From: Chamaecyparis obtusa
Lineage: Eukaryota > Streptophyta > Pinopsida > Cupressales > Cupressaceae
Length of the DNA: 64,000 nt
NCBI GenBank assembly: GCA_027943335.1
Contig: BSBK01003256.1
Span: forward strand, 1,691,001-1,755,000
Reading direction: 5' to 3'
The notes beneath the pieces were generated by a model. That model had not been told where the DNA came from. It saw only the letters and a program-made list of their open reading frames with translations, and ran no database searches. The position numbers and the translations under genes were made by a program. Position 1 is the stretch's first letter. Each line of letters begins with the position of its first letter. Below are positions 1 through 10,492 of the stretch, piece after piece.

Positions 1-560
1 CAGTAAAGTTTCATTGCCAGATCAAGTGTATATTGGAAGATATTGAGGATTTTCAGTATTGGCAGCAGGGTACAGAAATTTTGAACTCAGTTTTGAAGGC
101 TTTAGAGGCCCCGAATGAGGTCAAAAATTTGGGTGATAGGCACTTGCGCGAGTCAAGCCTATAGAGCGCTTTGTGGCATTTCTGAAATGGGGTTATAATA
201 GCTGATCGGGCAACTGGTGATGACTTATGGTCTTCGGAAGTTGGGCCACCTGAAATGGCAGAAAATAATTTTCTTCAAAATTTTTGTTCGGGTTTCAAAG
301 GTTATCTTGAGCCGACTATGATGTAATAAAATGTAAAATAAAATAATTCTAAGTTTGGTCAGCCTTATTGGCTAAAATTCTGGAACCTTCCCAGGCGGTG
401 GAAAATTGCCTATTAAGGAAGGCTGTATTATTGTCTTAGGCAGTTCAGAATAGTTCTGGGTAGTAGATCTAGATATTGATTTGAGGCTTTGTCCTACAGA
501 ATATTGTAAGGAATGCCCATGTGGCTTTGCATATTGTAATTCTGAAAGTTTGTAATTCCA
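1..560 (+). pseudogene. Decayed coding-like remnant, family not recognised
   Basis: The frame beginning at base 3 is open to a TAG at 162-164 and reads like ordinary protein (it includes DIEDFQYWQQGTEIL). The same frame is protein-like again from 222 to a TAA at 324-326 (DLWSSEVGPPEMAENN). A third piece at 368-439 lies in another frame (AKILEPSQAVENCLL). Together they suggest the broken tail of a coding region that enters from the left of the window. I do not recognise the family and see no catalytic motif. It could be a pseudogene of a cellular gene or the end of another transposon. The small opposite-strand frame at 372-563 has no support. Confidence 0.25.
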
Positions 561-1509
561 CATTTGTGGAGATAATAAGAAGCCAATTTTCTGTTCTTAC
601 ATATTATTGTTGTTGTTTCTCTATTTCTGTTATGTGTTTTTGGTATTAAGGGGAGCACCCTTTATCAATCTTCACTGCAAAATGAGATACATAAACAAAT
701 ATATTGAATTTTGATGATTTTTATCCTTAAAAAATACTATCACCATGTGATGATTCTGATAAAAGGACTCCTAAATTCACACTACTTATTTATATCCTTA
801 TGCAAACTACAAAGAATTAATGCTATGTCTAGAGCTTATTTAATTTGATCTTAGATCAAAGCTGAAGAATATTAACACATACATAGAAATAATCCATGCA
901 ATGAATCTAACAATTCATAATTCAAAGAAAAGAATACAAAGGAGAGATATAAACTCTAGACTTTATTCAAATATCCATATCATCTTCATATATACACAAA
1001 ATGCTTTAAAATGAAAACTATCTAGATTTTCAACTGAAATAGTAATACTTGTTATTCTATAGAAAAAAATTGGCCTAATACAGTCTACTGTATCCTTGAC
1101 TTAGAAACTTCTGAAAAATATGCTCAAGTTTTGGTGCTTCTAAAAGATCCTGGAAATCCTTTTATAGGAACAAGGATTGCAAACAAGCTTTTGGATTAGT
1201 TAGGAAAAATCCAAGAGTTACACAGATAGGACAAAGGACATAAATTTCTCAATACTGTCATTCATTTTCAATCTTCAAAAAGGAGGTTAAATTGAGCATC
1301 AAGTCTTTGCAACAGTTTCTTCAAATAGCTCTTAACTCTGTCAGGTGTTGTTAAAAAGTCTTAATCAGCTTTCCCTGTTTGATCAAACCAAACCCTTAGC
1401 CACTTTTCTCAAAGTATCAATCCTTTTCACTTTAACTGATATGGCTTTTTAGGTAATAACTCTGATCTGGGTGGCTGACTGATATTCTTGGTTATCAATT
1501 TTTCCCTGC
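561..1509. other. No gene seen
   Basis: AT-rich sequence without a convincing reading frame, repeat boundary or RNA gene. I see nothing in it that I can name. Confidence 0.5.
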
Positions 1510-1514
1510 AACTA

Positions 1515-2787
1515 TGTTAGGAATAGTCCTAAGAGATAACTGGGGGGGGTGAATCAGTTATCTACAAGTGTCAATTCTTTGTCTAATTAAGTATACTTAA
1601 ACATAAAGCATAAACATAATGAAAGAGCACTTGAACACAACACCAATATTTTGGTTATGGGGAAACCCAAATAGGTAAAAACTCTAGTGGGAATTGACAC
1701 CCACTAATAATATGCACTAGTGTATTATGATCCTTGTTAGAAGATCCTTGACCCTGTTAGGAGTTGCTTTACAATGTATTTAGTACAGTGACCTGGTCAA
1801 GGGTTAGACCCTGTTAGGGGTGAGGATGCACTGTCCAAGAGCACACTGCTCAAAGGGGTGAAGGTTGTAACCTTCTAAATAATAGATACACACTATATCT
1901 AGATCTTGGTGAACTACACTTTGACCTGGTGTCTGGATCAATTCCAATGTATAGCATAAACTCTTCACTTGGTCACATAGACCTTCTGCTAATGGCTCAA
2001 TACTTTGCACACTCTGCTCTGCTCTTCACAATCAACTCTGAACTATGCCTTAGCAATCACAAATGATTGCCTATAAATATATTTCCACTAAATAATATAA
2101 TCAAGTTAGCCTGTTAGAACCACCTTGAAATTATATTAGAGAAACCATAACATACTCCAATAGTAATTCTTTCAGCTCTACTAAGCACGTAACACATTCT
2201 GGGACCTGTCCAATATTAATAAATGTAGACGCACGCTACACACTATCAGCTCTACTAAAGTAACTGAAACTTTCTCCTCAAGATGAATTGCATCATGCAA
2301 TCTTAACTAAACATTACTAACTCTTCTCCAAGCACTAATCCAAGGTCACATACCAAAATGATAGGCGCAACTCCTGAACCAATATAATCTCTGTCAGCTC
2401 TTTTGAATAAATACAGGAAACTACTAGTGGTGAATAGCGACTACATAAATTCACTTCTACTAATCATCAGACTCTACATCCATTAATGTAACATCACTAA
2501 CATGTCTTCATCATATATCCAAACATGCAATGCTCCATGATAATTGTACGAACAATCACTCATAGAACACTTCCTGTAACTTTGTCAGGAACACTGTTGA
2601 CACAAGCTGCTATATAATTATCTGTAGTAATAGTTAACCTCTGGGTCCATGATATCATGTTGATAACATGTCCATGCTATATATACTAGAAGCTTACTGC
2701 ATAAGTCTTCCACGCATGCTACTTACCATATGTTTTCATCAATAAAAAACATATAGTCAGCACTAGCTTACTGGAAAATATCCAACA
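1515..2787 (-). repeat. Solo LTR S1, probably copia-type
   Basis: The stretch starts TGTTAGGAATAG and ends CCAACA. It is flanked by the same five bases, AACTA, at 1510-1514 and 2788-2792. Near the left end, a run of eight G followed by TGAATCAGTTATC is the reverse complement of the GATTCACCCCC signature found near the 3' ends of the other copia-type LTRs here, so the LTR lies on the minus strand. No primer site or internal region adjoins it, so it is a solo LTR left by recombination between two LTRs. Length is 1273 bp. The small frame at 1804-2010 is inside it and is not a gene. Confidence 0.85.
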
Positions 2788-2792
2788 AACTA

Positions 2793-4121
2793 TCCTTGGA
2801 AAATAAAATTGATTCAATATTTTTGCTACTAGTTCACCGACTCAAACCATAGAAAAAACCCTTAATCAGTTGATTTAAAATTTGAAAAATAACAGTTAAT
2901 CAATTAGGTTTAAAACACAACCATTGATCTTGCTCTTTTCTCGGCACATTGGGCGACTCTCTTTTAATTTGGCAATAGTCAATTGAACCTTAAAATGTCT
3001 GGCCACATCATCTATCTCTTAGCCAATGAGAAAAAAATACATTAGCTATATCCGACAGCCAGACCCACTTTCTTTTTGTTTACCCATGGCAAGTCTTAAC
3101 CACACATGATCAGGAGAACACATGACTGAGGCAATCTCCAAGTCACGGAGAGTTTATCTTAACCTTTACTTAATTAGGAGATGATGTCACTTCCTTTATG
3201 CACCAAATTTCTAGATAAATTACTTAACCTTAGTAATATCTTGAGATCACGCATTGACTGTTGATCCTCCTTTCATCCCATGGTCCTCGTTCGCTACCCA
3301 AAACCCTATCTTTAATGCAACTTGAATCTAGAGATCACGTGACTGAAGTAGTCACTAGATCTCAAAGCATTTTTCTTAATTGAGATTAAAATTGGAGATC
3401 ATGTGAACAAAGGTTTCATGGAGTCACTGAATATATTTCTAACCATGGGTTTGATTACGTGAAGCCTTCTGTTGCGTGTTCACTGGATAAAACTTTAATT
3501 GCACAAGATTAACCTTTGACTTAACCCATTCTATTTGGAGATCACGTGAAAAAAGACTTCACCAAATCTCTAAAAATTTCTTCAAACTGGGGTTAAATCC
3601 TGAGAACACGCGACCACTCTAGGTTGCTTGACTTTTCCTTAACTTTGGGTTACATTTGGAGACTTAGTGCCAACCGTTGATCTAAATTTGCATCGACGGT
3701 TCACATTTAATTTTCAAAACCTTCCTACCTTGACCAGATATTTGGAGAACACGTGACTGAAGGGAAAGATAACTGCCTTCCAGGTCACTAGAAGTTAGGG
3801 ACTTAGCCACCAAAAAAAAGAGATCACACGACTGACTGTATTAGCTAGGTCACCAGATAAAAAGGTTAACTACCTAAAAAATAGGAGATTTGGTGAATGC
3901 TTACTCATGGATTTGCTAAAATAGAATAAAGCAGTCCACCAAGGAAATAAGACATGTGCATAAATGAGATTTAAGTGGACTGAAAAAAGTAATGAGGTAA
4001 TAGAATTGGCCAAGGGTTTTTTGACTTAGACAAATTTAAAAAAACCCTTGGACATGGATAAAGCTCTCATTCTTCATCACCTTCAAACAAACATTTCTCT
4101 TTGATTTTTTTATTTCAGGAC
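2793..4121 (+). repeat. Leader-like region with clustered GAGATCACGTGACT hairpins
   Basis: No coding frame is supported. From about 3113 to 3900 a degenerate motif, best copies GAGATCACGTGACTGA, recurs at about 3113, 3178, 3242, 3329, 3393, 3537, 3601, 3658, 3743, 3819 and 3883. Several copies are followed within 5-40 bases by an inverted partner such as AGTCACTAGATCTC or TTCACCAAATCTC, forming imperfect hairpins. Many contain the CACGTG core. The region ends in a pyrimidine-rich run and TTATTTCAG (to 4118), three bases before the ATG of gene G. It may be the leader or promoter side of the element that carries G. Confidence 0.55.
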
Positions 4122-5919
4122 ATGCACTCTAAACTGGAGCTAGGAAACACCATGAACTGTCTCACACTAAGGGCACATGCCATGAAACATTACACATTTT
4201 TCTCACAGATTGAAACAAGTTTGTAGTCAAGGCATGACAATTTCATAAAGTTTTGTAGGGATAGACCATTTTCATTGGATTTTAGCTATGATAGGAAAAT
4301 GGACTAACACATCCCACCTAGGGTTTTGTTAGTTGAAGACGTCAGATCTTACATCCACTGCAAAATAGGAGAAAGAGGAGATTTTGAGACAGTCGTAGCT
4401 TATAATAAACTTTGTAGTGATGATGAAAAAATGAAACTGGAATTCAAAGAGGTCGAGAAGATTGGTCTTACAAATGCCCTAAATTTCCCAAAAACCTTTA
4501 AAACTGAATAGATTAGGATTGTACTCAGTCGGTATCATGATGGGCTATTTTGGTTGGATGAATCGGTCAAACTAACAAATAATATGATTCATAGGGTTAC
4601 TGGATACCCAACAACTGACAAGACCAAGGCTTTTCACAGTGCTTTAAGGGTTGACATTGAAAAGAACACTGGCGCAGCATGGGATGGTCGAGCACTAAAA
4701 ATTGCTACAATTGAGGACCTAGAGGTTAAGTTCACAGTGCATGTCATCAAGTATAAAATCTTTCAGTTGAGTAGACTGAACAATATACCATGTGGAGCTA
4801 TTGATATCGCATATAAAATGGTGAAGAAGAGTTTTCGGTTAGACCTTGTCGAGCTTCTTCTGAGGTAGAAAGGTTTGGAACATTTGAGGAGGCCAATACA
4901 AGAATAAAAATAGGCTTGGTCATCAGTAAAATAATTAAGAAATCCAAGAAAATGATGAAGAAACTTGTGGAAAAGTTCAAAGATGATTTTGGATCATCTG
5001 ATAGTTCACTGGTTGAAGTTGCAACTGAAGATCAGTTAATGTTGACTGCTAAACCACATGACAGTGAAGAAAACAAGTTCGATAAAGTGACATATTCAAC
5101 ACTAGTTTCCACTTCATCAACTCCAAAGAAGAGGTAGTTAGAGGTGCAATCAAGGGCATGAACAAGGTCAGAAACTGCAGCTTCACCACCATTGAAAAGG
5201 GAGTTGTAAATATTTCAAAACCTAAGGCCGTATCACCGACAAAAACATATACTAAGAGAAGAAAAAAAGCTACTTCAGAGGCATCGAGGAAAATAAGAAA
5301 ATTGTTAAGAGGTAAGAAAGATTTAGAAGATGAAGAAAATGATAATAATTAATTCAAAGTGGTCAGCAATAAAAATAGAACAATTGATGAAGTTACTAAG
5401 GATATCATTGAGCATGGTAAACTCACTAATCTTGAACTTAGTTGGTTTGAGCACATGTCAACCAAGGATCAAAACAAAATAGAAGAGGCAATCATCGAGA
5501 TGATGATTCAATTTAAGAGAGTTCCACTTGAATTTTCCAAGCAATTACCTAAGCCATTAGAGGAAAGGATAAATAAAAAATGTTCCTATGCCTTAGACAC
5601 TGAGAATAAAATGAGGGAACAATCCCTAGTTCTGGCAGTTCCTAATTTGTCTATTACTGAGATTAAAGACTTCATGACAACATACTCAAGGAGATTCAAA
5701 GTAAAAAGCCAGGCATTGTAGATACTAGATGAGAATCTAGCAGACATCGATGAGTCTAGTCAACTCATTTGGACCTCCATAGTTGTAGCTCGAGAGCAAG
5801 TTGAAAAGATGGCATTTATCAACTTGCCTAAGAAGAGACATAAATCAAAAGGTAAAGGCATTCATATTGAAGATGTGGACTTGGCATTGAACCAAGACAA
5901 AGTAGATATATCAGATACC
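4122..5919 (+). pseudogene. Gene G, 5' part: broken ORF2-family gene
   Basis: The ATG at 4122 opens a frame that continues, through stops at likely Gln codons, across the segments starting at 4326 and 4554. Around residues 120-260 it aligns with ORF2 of element C (53944-57061). Shared features include LSR.H.G.FW, then IH.VTG, an NTG...GR block and a later AY.M.KK block. A Lys-rich segment follows, then a helical segment (5359-5721) aligning with C around its EDILKHGDFTKL motif. There are at least two frameshifts (about 4870-4915 and 5100-5157). The frame stops at 5919 only because element E is inserted, and it resumes at 10493 once one copy of ATACC is discounted. I do not recognise the family. 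A DNA- or RNA-binding role for the basic regions would be a guess. Confidence 0.7.
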
Positions 5920-7473
5920 TATTAGAATAACTGAGAGGGAGGTGAATTAGTTATCCATAGTCCCAAATACAAAATGTATAACCAAAAATAATTTACTTAA
6001 ACTTTTGCAGCTTGGTAACATAAAATACTATTCTATCTGTGCTTTTATTGATTACCATTCAATAACTTATAATGATTACCAATCAAATCCAATATCCAAT
6101 ATGTAAAGTATGGTAATCAAACAATAACCACAATGAACACATAACACAAAATATTTAACGTGGAAACCCTATTAAGGGAAAAACCACCTAGGACCGGTAA
6201 CCCAAAAATTGTTCACTCTTCTAAAGTGAGGTTGGTGAAGACCCAACCCTGTTAAAGGTTACAAAAAACACTGTAAGGTGTGACCCTGTTAGAGGATTTA
6301 ACACTAACCATTATCATCCAACAAGCATTCACTATGGGGTTGACAGGATAACAAATGTACACTCTATGAATGACATTACAAGACTTTCAAGTCCACTCAG
6401 TTAAGAGATTTATCTGATTACAATGGTTAAACTATAACAGTAGGTGATCTGATTACAATGGTTAAACTGTAACAGTAGGTGATCTAATTAGAATGGGTAA
6501 ACTGTAACAGTAGGTGATCTAATTACAATACAACTTCTATTGCAGATGTTCAGATCTATATTATGCTCATTCAAATCCTTTGATTAATATATCAATTCTA
6601 TTTCAACAATAATCAATGACTTATTGTCTCTTGATAATAGCTTTCTGATGCTCGATAATCTCTATAGTTCAGTTCTCCTTAACTAGTCTTATTAGGTAGG
6701 CATGAAGCTTGTTCACGTGATAATTCTATAGTCTCCTTCTTTAGGGATAAGTTTCATAATGAAACCCTAGTCTCTTAAATAGACATGTAAACCATTTTCT
6801 TTTCATCCATCAAATTTTGCCACTTATTTTCCTTCATCCATTTTGCCACTTAAACCTTCCTCGGCTGATGTTTCAGTAACATGTTTTGTTTCCATCCCTT
6901 AGATCTTCTTCAAATTTTGTTAGCCATTGATCTTCGTAAAAAACATTATCTCCAACTCTAATTATGAGGTACTTTAAAGCTCATCAACTTCCATTGGCTA
7001 AACTAATCATTTAGTTCCTTTCTTTCTGTTTGGTTAACAAAGAAATGTGTTGGTGAACACAAGCTCAGTTTATACTATGCTCGGTATACACTACACTGCT
7101 TGGTGTATATTGTGATGCTTCATTAACTGACCACACTACCTTGTGTCATTCAACTCTTTTCCTCATCATAGATGAATGCAACATATTCAAGTCAATAACA
7201 TAAGGTCATAGACTCATCAATAAGTTACCCAATGTATTCCTTATCCTCATCTGTCATATACATCTTTCTCATGTAGATATTTATGTTCTTCATCTCTTTT
7301 TCTCCTTTTTACAAATGTTTAGGTATTGTAACTTACAAGATAAGTATTGTCAAAACTAGTTGACATCAATGACAACATATTATTGATTTAATCATCTTAC
7401 ATATCTAATCAGCAACTCAGTGATCTCTAATCACTGATCTTCAATTAGGTTCTAAATCAGATGTAGTTCATCA
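5920..7473 (-). repeat. 3' LTR of element E
   Basis: This is the reverse complement of a B-type LTR. Its right end, GTAGTTCATCA, mirrors the TGATGAACTAC start of the B LTRs, and TTAGAATAACTGAGAG at the left mirrors their end. Right of 7473 the complement of a polypurine tract (ATCTCTCCCTTTGG) follows, as expected inside a 3' LTR. It is 1554 bp long against 1487 bp in B; about 70 bp of the excess is a tandem repeat at 6412-6530. Confidence 0.88.
6412..6530. repeat. 35-bp tandem repeat in the E LTR
   Basis: Units begin ATCTGATTACAATGG or ATCTAATTA at 6412, 6447, 6482 and 6517, an exact 35-base spacing, with the last unit partial. The B LTR holds a single copy of the same sequence (about 41045-41095, reverse orientation). 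Confidence 0.85.
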
Positions 7474-8693
7474 ATCTCTCCCTTTGGCATTGATGGAAAC
7501 ATAAGAAATATGAAGTGTACCATACACATACCAAACATATATTCTACAACTCTATGTACAAATGTTGTAACTTGATACAATCTCTCCCTAGCTTAATATG
7601 TTTAATCACTATGTTACTTAATAGCATTTCAAGTGCAGACTATCTTCTACAGATATGATCTTTGTAGCTCTTAGATTCCTTCTTCTGTTCTTAGTAATTG
7701 ATCTTCAATGCTCTCCCTTTCATTTCAGTTCTCTCCCTTTGATAGTTGTTCCAGTGTTCTTCTCAGTTCATATTGTTTCATATTGTTTATCTCTCTCTTT
7801 GACAATAATGCCAAACAAACACATAAACATACAACTCTGTAGTAGTCATGTAACTCTCTATTGTTTGATTTTTGTATTGTATCTTTGTATACTGTTATGC
7901 CAATCTATTCCAGTTCTTCAAACTTTCACAACCTTAGATAGAAATCCAAAGTGTGATCTATGTTGCATCGACATGTGACATAAGGGCAGGGGCCAAACCA
8001 TGGCACACCCTAATGATCTAAGCCTGCTCAACACATGCGAAAGCAAACAAATAGAACAGTGAGAAAGAGAATGCAGAAGCTTTCATATATTTTCATCAAA
8101 TAGAATGATACATGTCAGGCTATAAGGACTTCCTGGTTAGGGCTAGATATTACAATGATTTACAAAAGTCCTCAAACATGCGAGGATCTATCAAAATCTC
8201 TATTCTTACTATCTTCTATCTTCTATCCCCAAAACTACCTCTAAACTACAACCAAACAACTACATTTATACAAGAGTCTAGCAAACTGAGTTGGCCTTCA
8301 GATTCACAATCAATAGAAGGAATGGTCAGATCTAGGACCACGCACTTTCCAATGATGGATTCCAACATTAAATCCATGACCCAATATAAATGCACCAGTC
8401 GGCCACAACAAAAATGAAAACTAAACCAGTCAGTTAGCAAGGATGACCGAGGGTTAGACAAGAAATACTGAGCGCCAGTGAAACAACTGACCACCTAGGA
8501 TATAACTGACCACACTTGGTAACCAAAGGAAATCGAACAATTACTGACCAACTTAGTCAAAGTAGGAACCAAGCAACACAAACAAACTCCAAATTGTTTT
8601 TGGAGACACAGGATTGCCAAGGACCCGAGATGCTCCTGCATCAACATGTATGATCTTCTGATAATATTAGGCTAATGCAACCTCTAGATCACA
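7474..8693 (-). other. 3' noncoding region of element E with solo LTR H inside
   Basis: Between the pol remnant and the 3' LTR lies noncoding DNA matching the corresponding part of B (45868-46321), interrupted by solo LTR H. The frame at 7655-7978 is noncoding in both copies and is not a gene. Confidence 0.6.
7976..8643 (-). repeat. Solo LTR H inside element E
   Basis: The sequence begins TGACATAAGGGC and ends CTCCTGCATCA, with ACATG at 7971-7975 and again at 8644-8648. Element B has the same neighbourhood without this block (about 45855-45890), which shows the empty site directly. Read on the minus strand it starts TGATGCAGGAGC and ends TTATGTCA, proper LTR termini, giving 668 bp. No internal region is attached. 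The frames at 8112-8417 and 8246-8494 are inside it and unsupported. Confidence 0.85.
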
Positions 8694-9746
8694 TTAGTGA
8701 CTGGTAGACAGGGGATGGACCCCAAGTCTAGTCCTCAAGTATTCAAATGTATCCTTCGGTAGAGGCTTTGTAAATATGTTTGCAAGTTGTTCTTTACATG
8801 TAACAAATTTTAGCTTCACTTGCTTCTCCTGTACTTGTTCTCTTAAGTAGTGATACTTAATGGATATGTGATTTTTTTTAGAGTGCATCACTGGATTCTT
8901 TGAAATATTAATTGCACTAGTGTTGTCACAATATATAATCACTGGCTCAGTGATTACCTCATTCATACCTTCCAACACTTGCTTGATATATGCAATATTT
9001 GAATAGTTTGTAGCAGCAGCAAAATACTCTGCTTCGGTTGTAGACTAAGAAATGAAAGACTGCTTCTTACTTGTCCATGTACCAAGTCTTTCACCAAAGA
9101 AAAATGCTCCTCCAGTGGTAATTTTTCTATCATCCACATTTCCAGACCAATCAGCGTCGATGTAGACTCTGAGTTCAAACTTGCCTTAGGATACCATAAT
9201 CCATAGACTTTTGTTTTCTTCAGGTATCTTAAGATTATCTTTGTAGCAACCATATGTGACTCCCTAGGATTTACAAAAAATCTTGCAACAATGCCCATAG
9301 TATGTGCTATGTCTGGTCTACTGTGAACTACATACATTAATTTACCAATCATAGATCGGTACAGTGTCTGGTTTACCTCTGTAGTTTCATCTTCCTTAGT
9401 CAGTTTACATCCAATAGCCATCAGTGTTCCAATAGGTTTAGCATCTTCCATGCCAAATGTTCTCAGTACTTCCTTGATATATTTGGATTGTGTGATGAAT
9501 ATACCATCATTTTGTTGAATCACTTGTAAGCCTAGAAGGAACTTAATCTCTCCAAACATAGACATTTTGAATTATTTTCTCATTTCATCAGCAAATTATT
9601 TATAGATGTGATCTTGTCCTCCAAATATTATGTCATCCACAAATATTTCAGCAATCAAGATAGTATCATATGAATTCCCTTTCATATAGAGATTGCTATT
9701 CTCACTAGTTCTAACAAGTCCAATACTCAACAAATAATTATGCAGC
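8694..9746 (-). pseudogene. Copia pol remnant of E: reverse transcriptase C-terminal half and RNase H
   Basis: The minus strand reads the end of a copia reverse transcriptase: the FVDDI active-site box near 9640, then FLLGLQVIQQNDGIF, SMIGKLMYVVHSRPDIAH and LRYLKKT. RNase H follows, with YCDNTSAINISKNP and HSKKNHISIKYHYLRE. Compared with B there are stops around 9566-9595, one frameshift near 9180 and another between the halves of RNase H. The upstream part is lost at a deletion whose junction is at about 9747. The 25 or so codons that extend this frame to 9823 are LTR sequence, not protein. The product cannot be functional. Confidence 0.9.
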
Positions 9747-10487
9747 CTCCTTCTTCCCACATAAGTTTCATAATGAAACCCTAGTCTCTTAAATAGACAT
9801 GTAAACCATTTTCTTTTCATCAATCAGATTTTGCCACTTATTCTCCTTCATCCATTTTGTTGCTTAAACCTTCTTCGGCTGATGTGTCAGTAACATGTTT
9901 TGTTTCCATCCCTTAGATCTTCTTCAAATTTTGTTAGCTATTGATCTTCATAACAAACATTATCTCCAACTCCAATTACAAGGTACTTTACAAATCATCA
10001 ACTTCCATCGGCTAAACTAATCATTTAGTTCCTTTCTTTCTGTTCGATTAACAAAGAAATGTGTCAGTGAACATAAGATCAATTTATACTATGCTTGGTA
10101 TACACTACATTGCTCGGTGTATACTATGATGCTTCATTAACCGACCACACTACCTTGTGTCATTCAGCTCTTTTCCTCATCATAGATGAATGCAACATAA
10201 TTAAGTCAATAACATAAGGTCATAGATTCATCAATAAGTTACCAAATGTATTCCTTATCCTCATCTATCATATACATCTTTCTCATGTAGATATTTCTAT
10301 TCTTCATCTCTTTTTCTCCTTTCTACAGATGTTTAGGTATTGTAACTTACAAGATAAGTGTTGTCAAAACTAGTTGACATCAATGACAACATATTACTAA
10401 TTTAATCATCCCACGTATCTAATCAGAAACTTGGTGATCTCTAAGCACTGATCTTCAATTAGGTTCAAAATCAGTTGTAGTTCATTA
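9747..10487 (-). repeat. Truncated 5' LTR of element E
   Basis: This stretch is homologous to 6733-7473 of the E 3' LTR and has exactly the same length, 741 bp. The first 813 bp of the LTR (plus-strand order) are missing. It ends GTAGTTCATTA at 10487, followed by the target duplication ATACC. Confidence 0.88.
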
Positions 10488-10492
10488 ATACC

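Larger units (their letters stand above)
5920..10487 (-). mobile_element. Element E: truncated Ty1/copia retrotransposon inserted in gene G
   Basis: E is bounded by ATACC at 5915-5919 and 10488-10492. On the plus strand the order is 3' LTR (5920-7473), polypurine tract complement and 3' noncoding DNA, RNase H and part of the reverse transcriptase (8694-9746), then the surviving 741 bp of the 5' LTR (9747-10487). The LTR ends have decayed from TG..CA to TA..TA. Gag, protease, integrase, half of the reverse transcriptase, the primer site and the first part of the 5' LTR are missing. Its LTR and pol closely match element B, so the two are one family. Confidence 0.9.

Noticed and set aside
3113..3900. 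CRISPR-like array
   Set aside because: Repeats are degenerate, irregularly spaced and partly inverted, in plant DNA with no cas genes.
7655..7978. Hydrophobic 107-residue frame as a membrane protein gene
   Set aside because: It falls in 3' noncoding DNA of element E; the matching region of B has no such frame.
8112..8494. Overlapping frames on both strands
   Set aside because: Both are inside solo LTR H and show no protein-like conservation.
9747..9823. N-terminal extension of the E reverse transcriptase frame
   Set aside because: It is LTR sequence joined to pol by a deletion.
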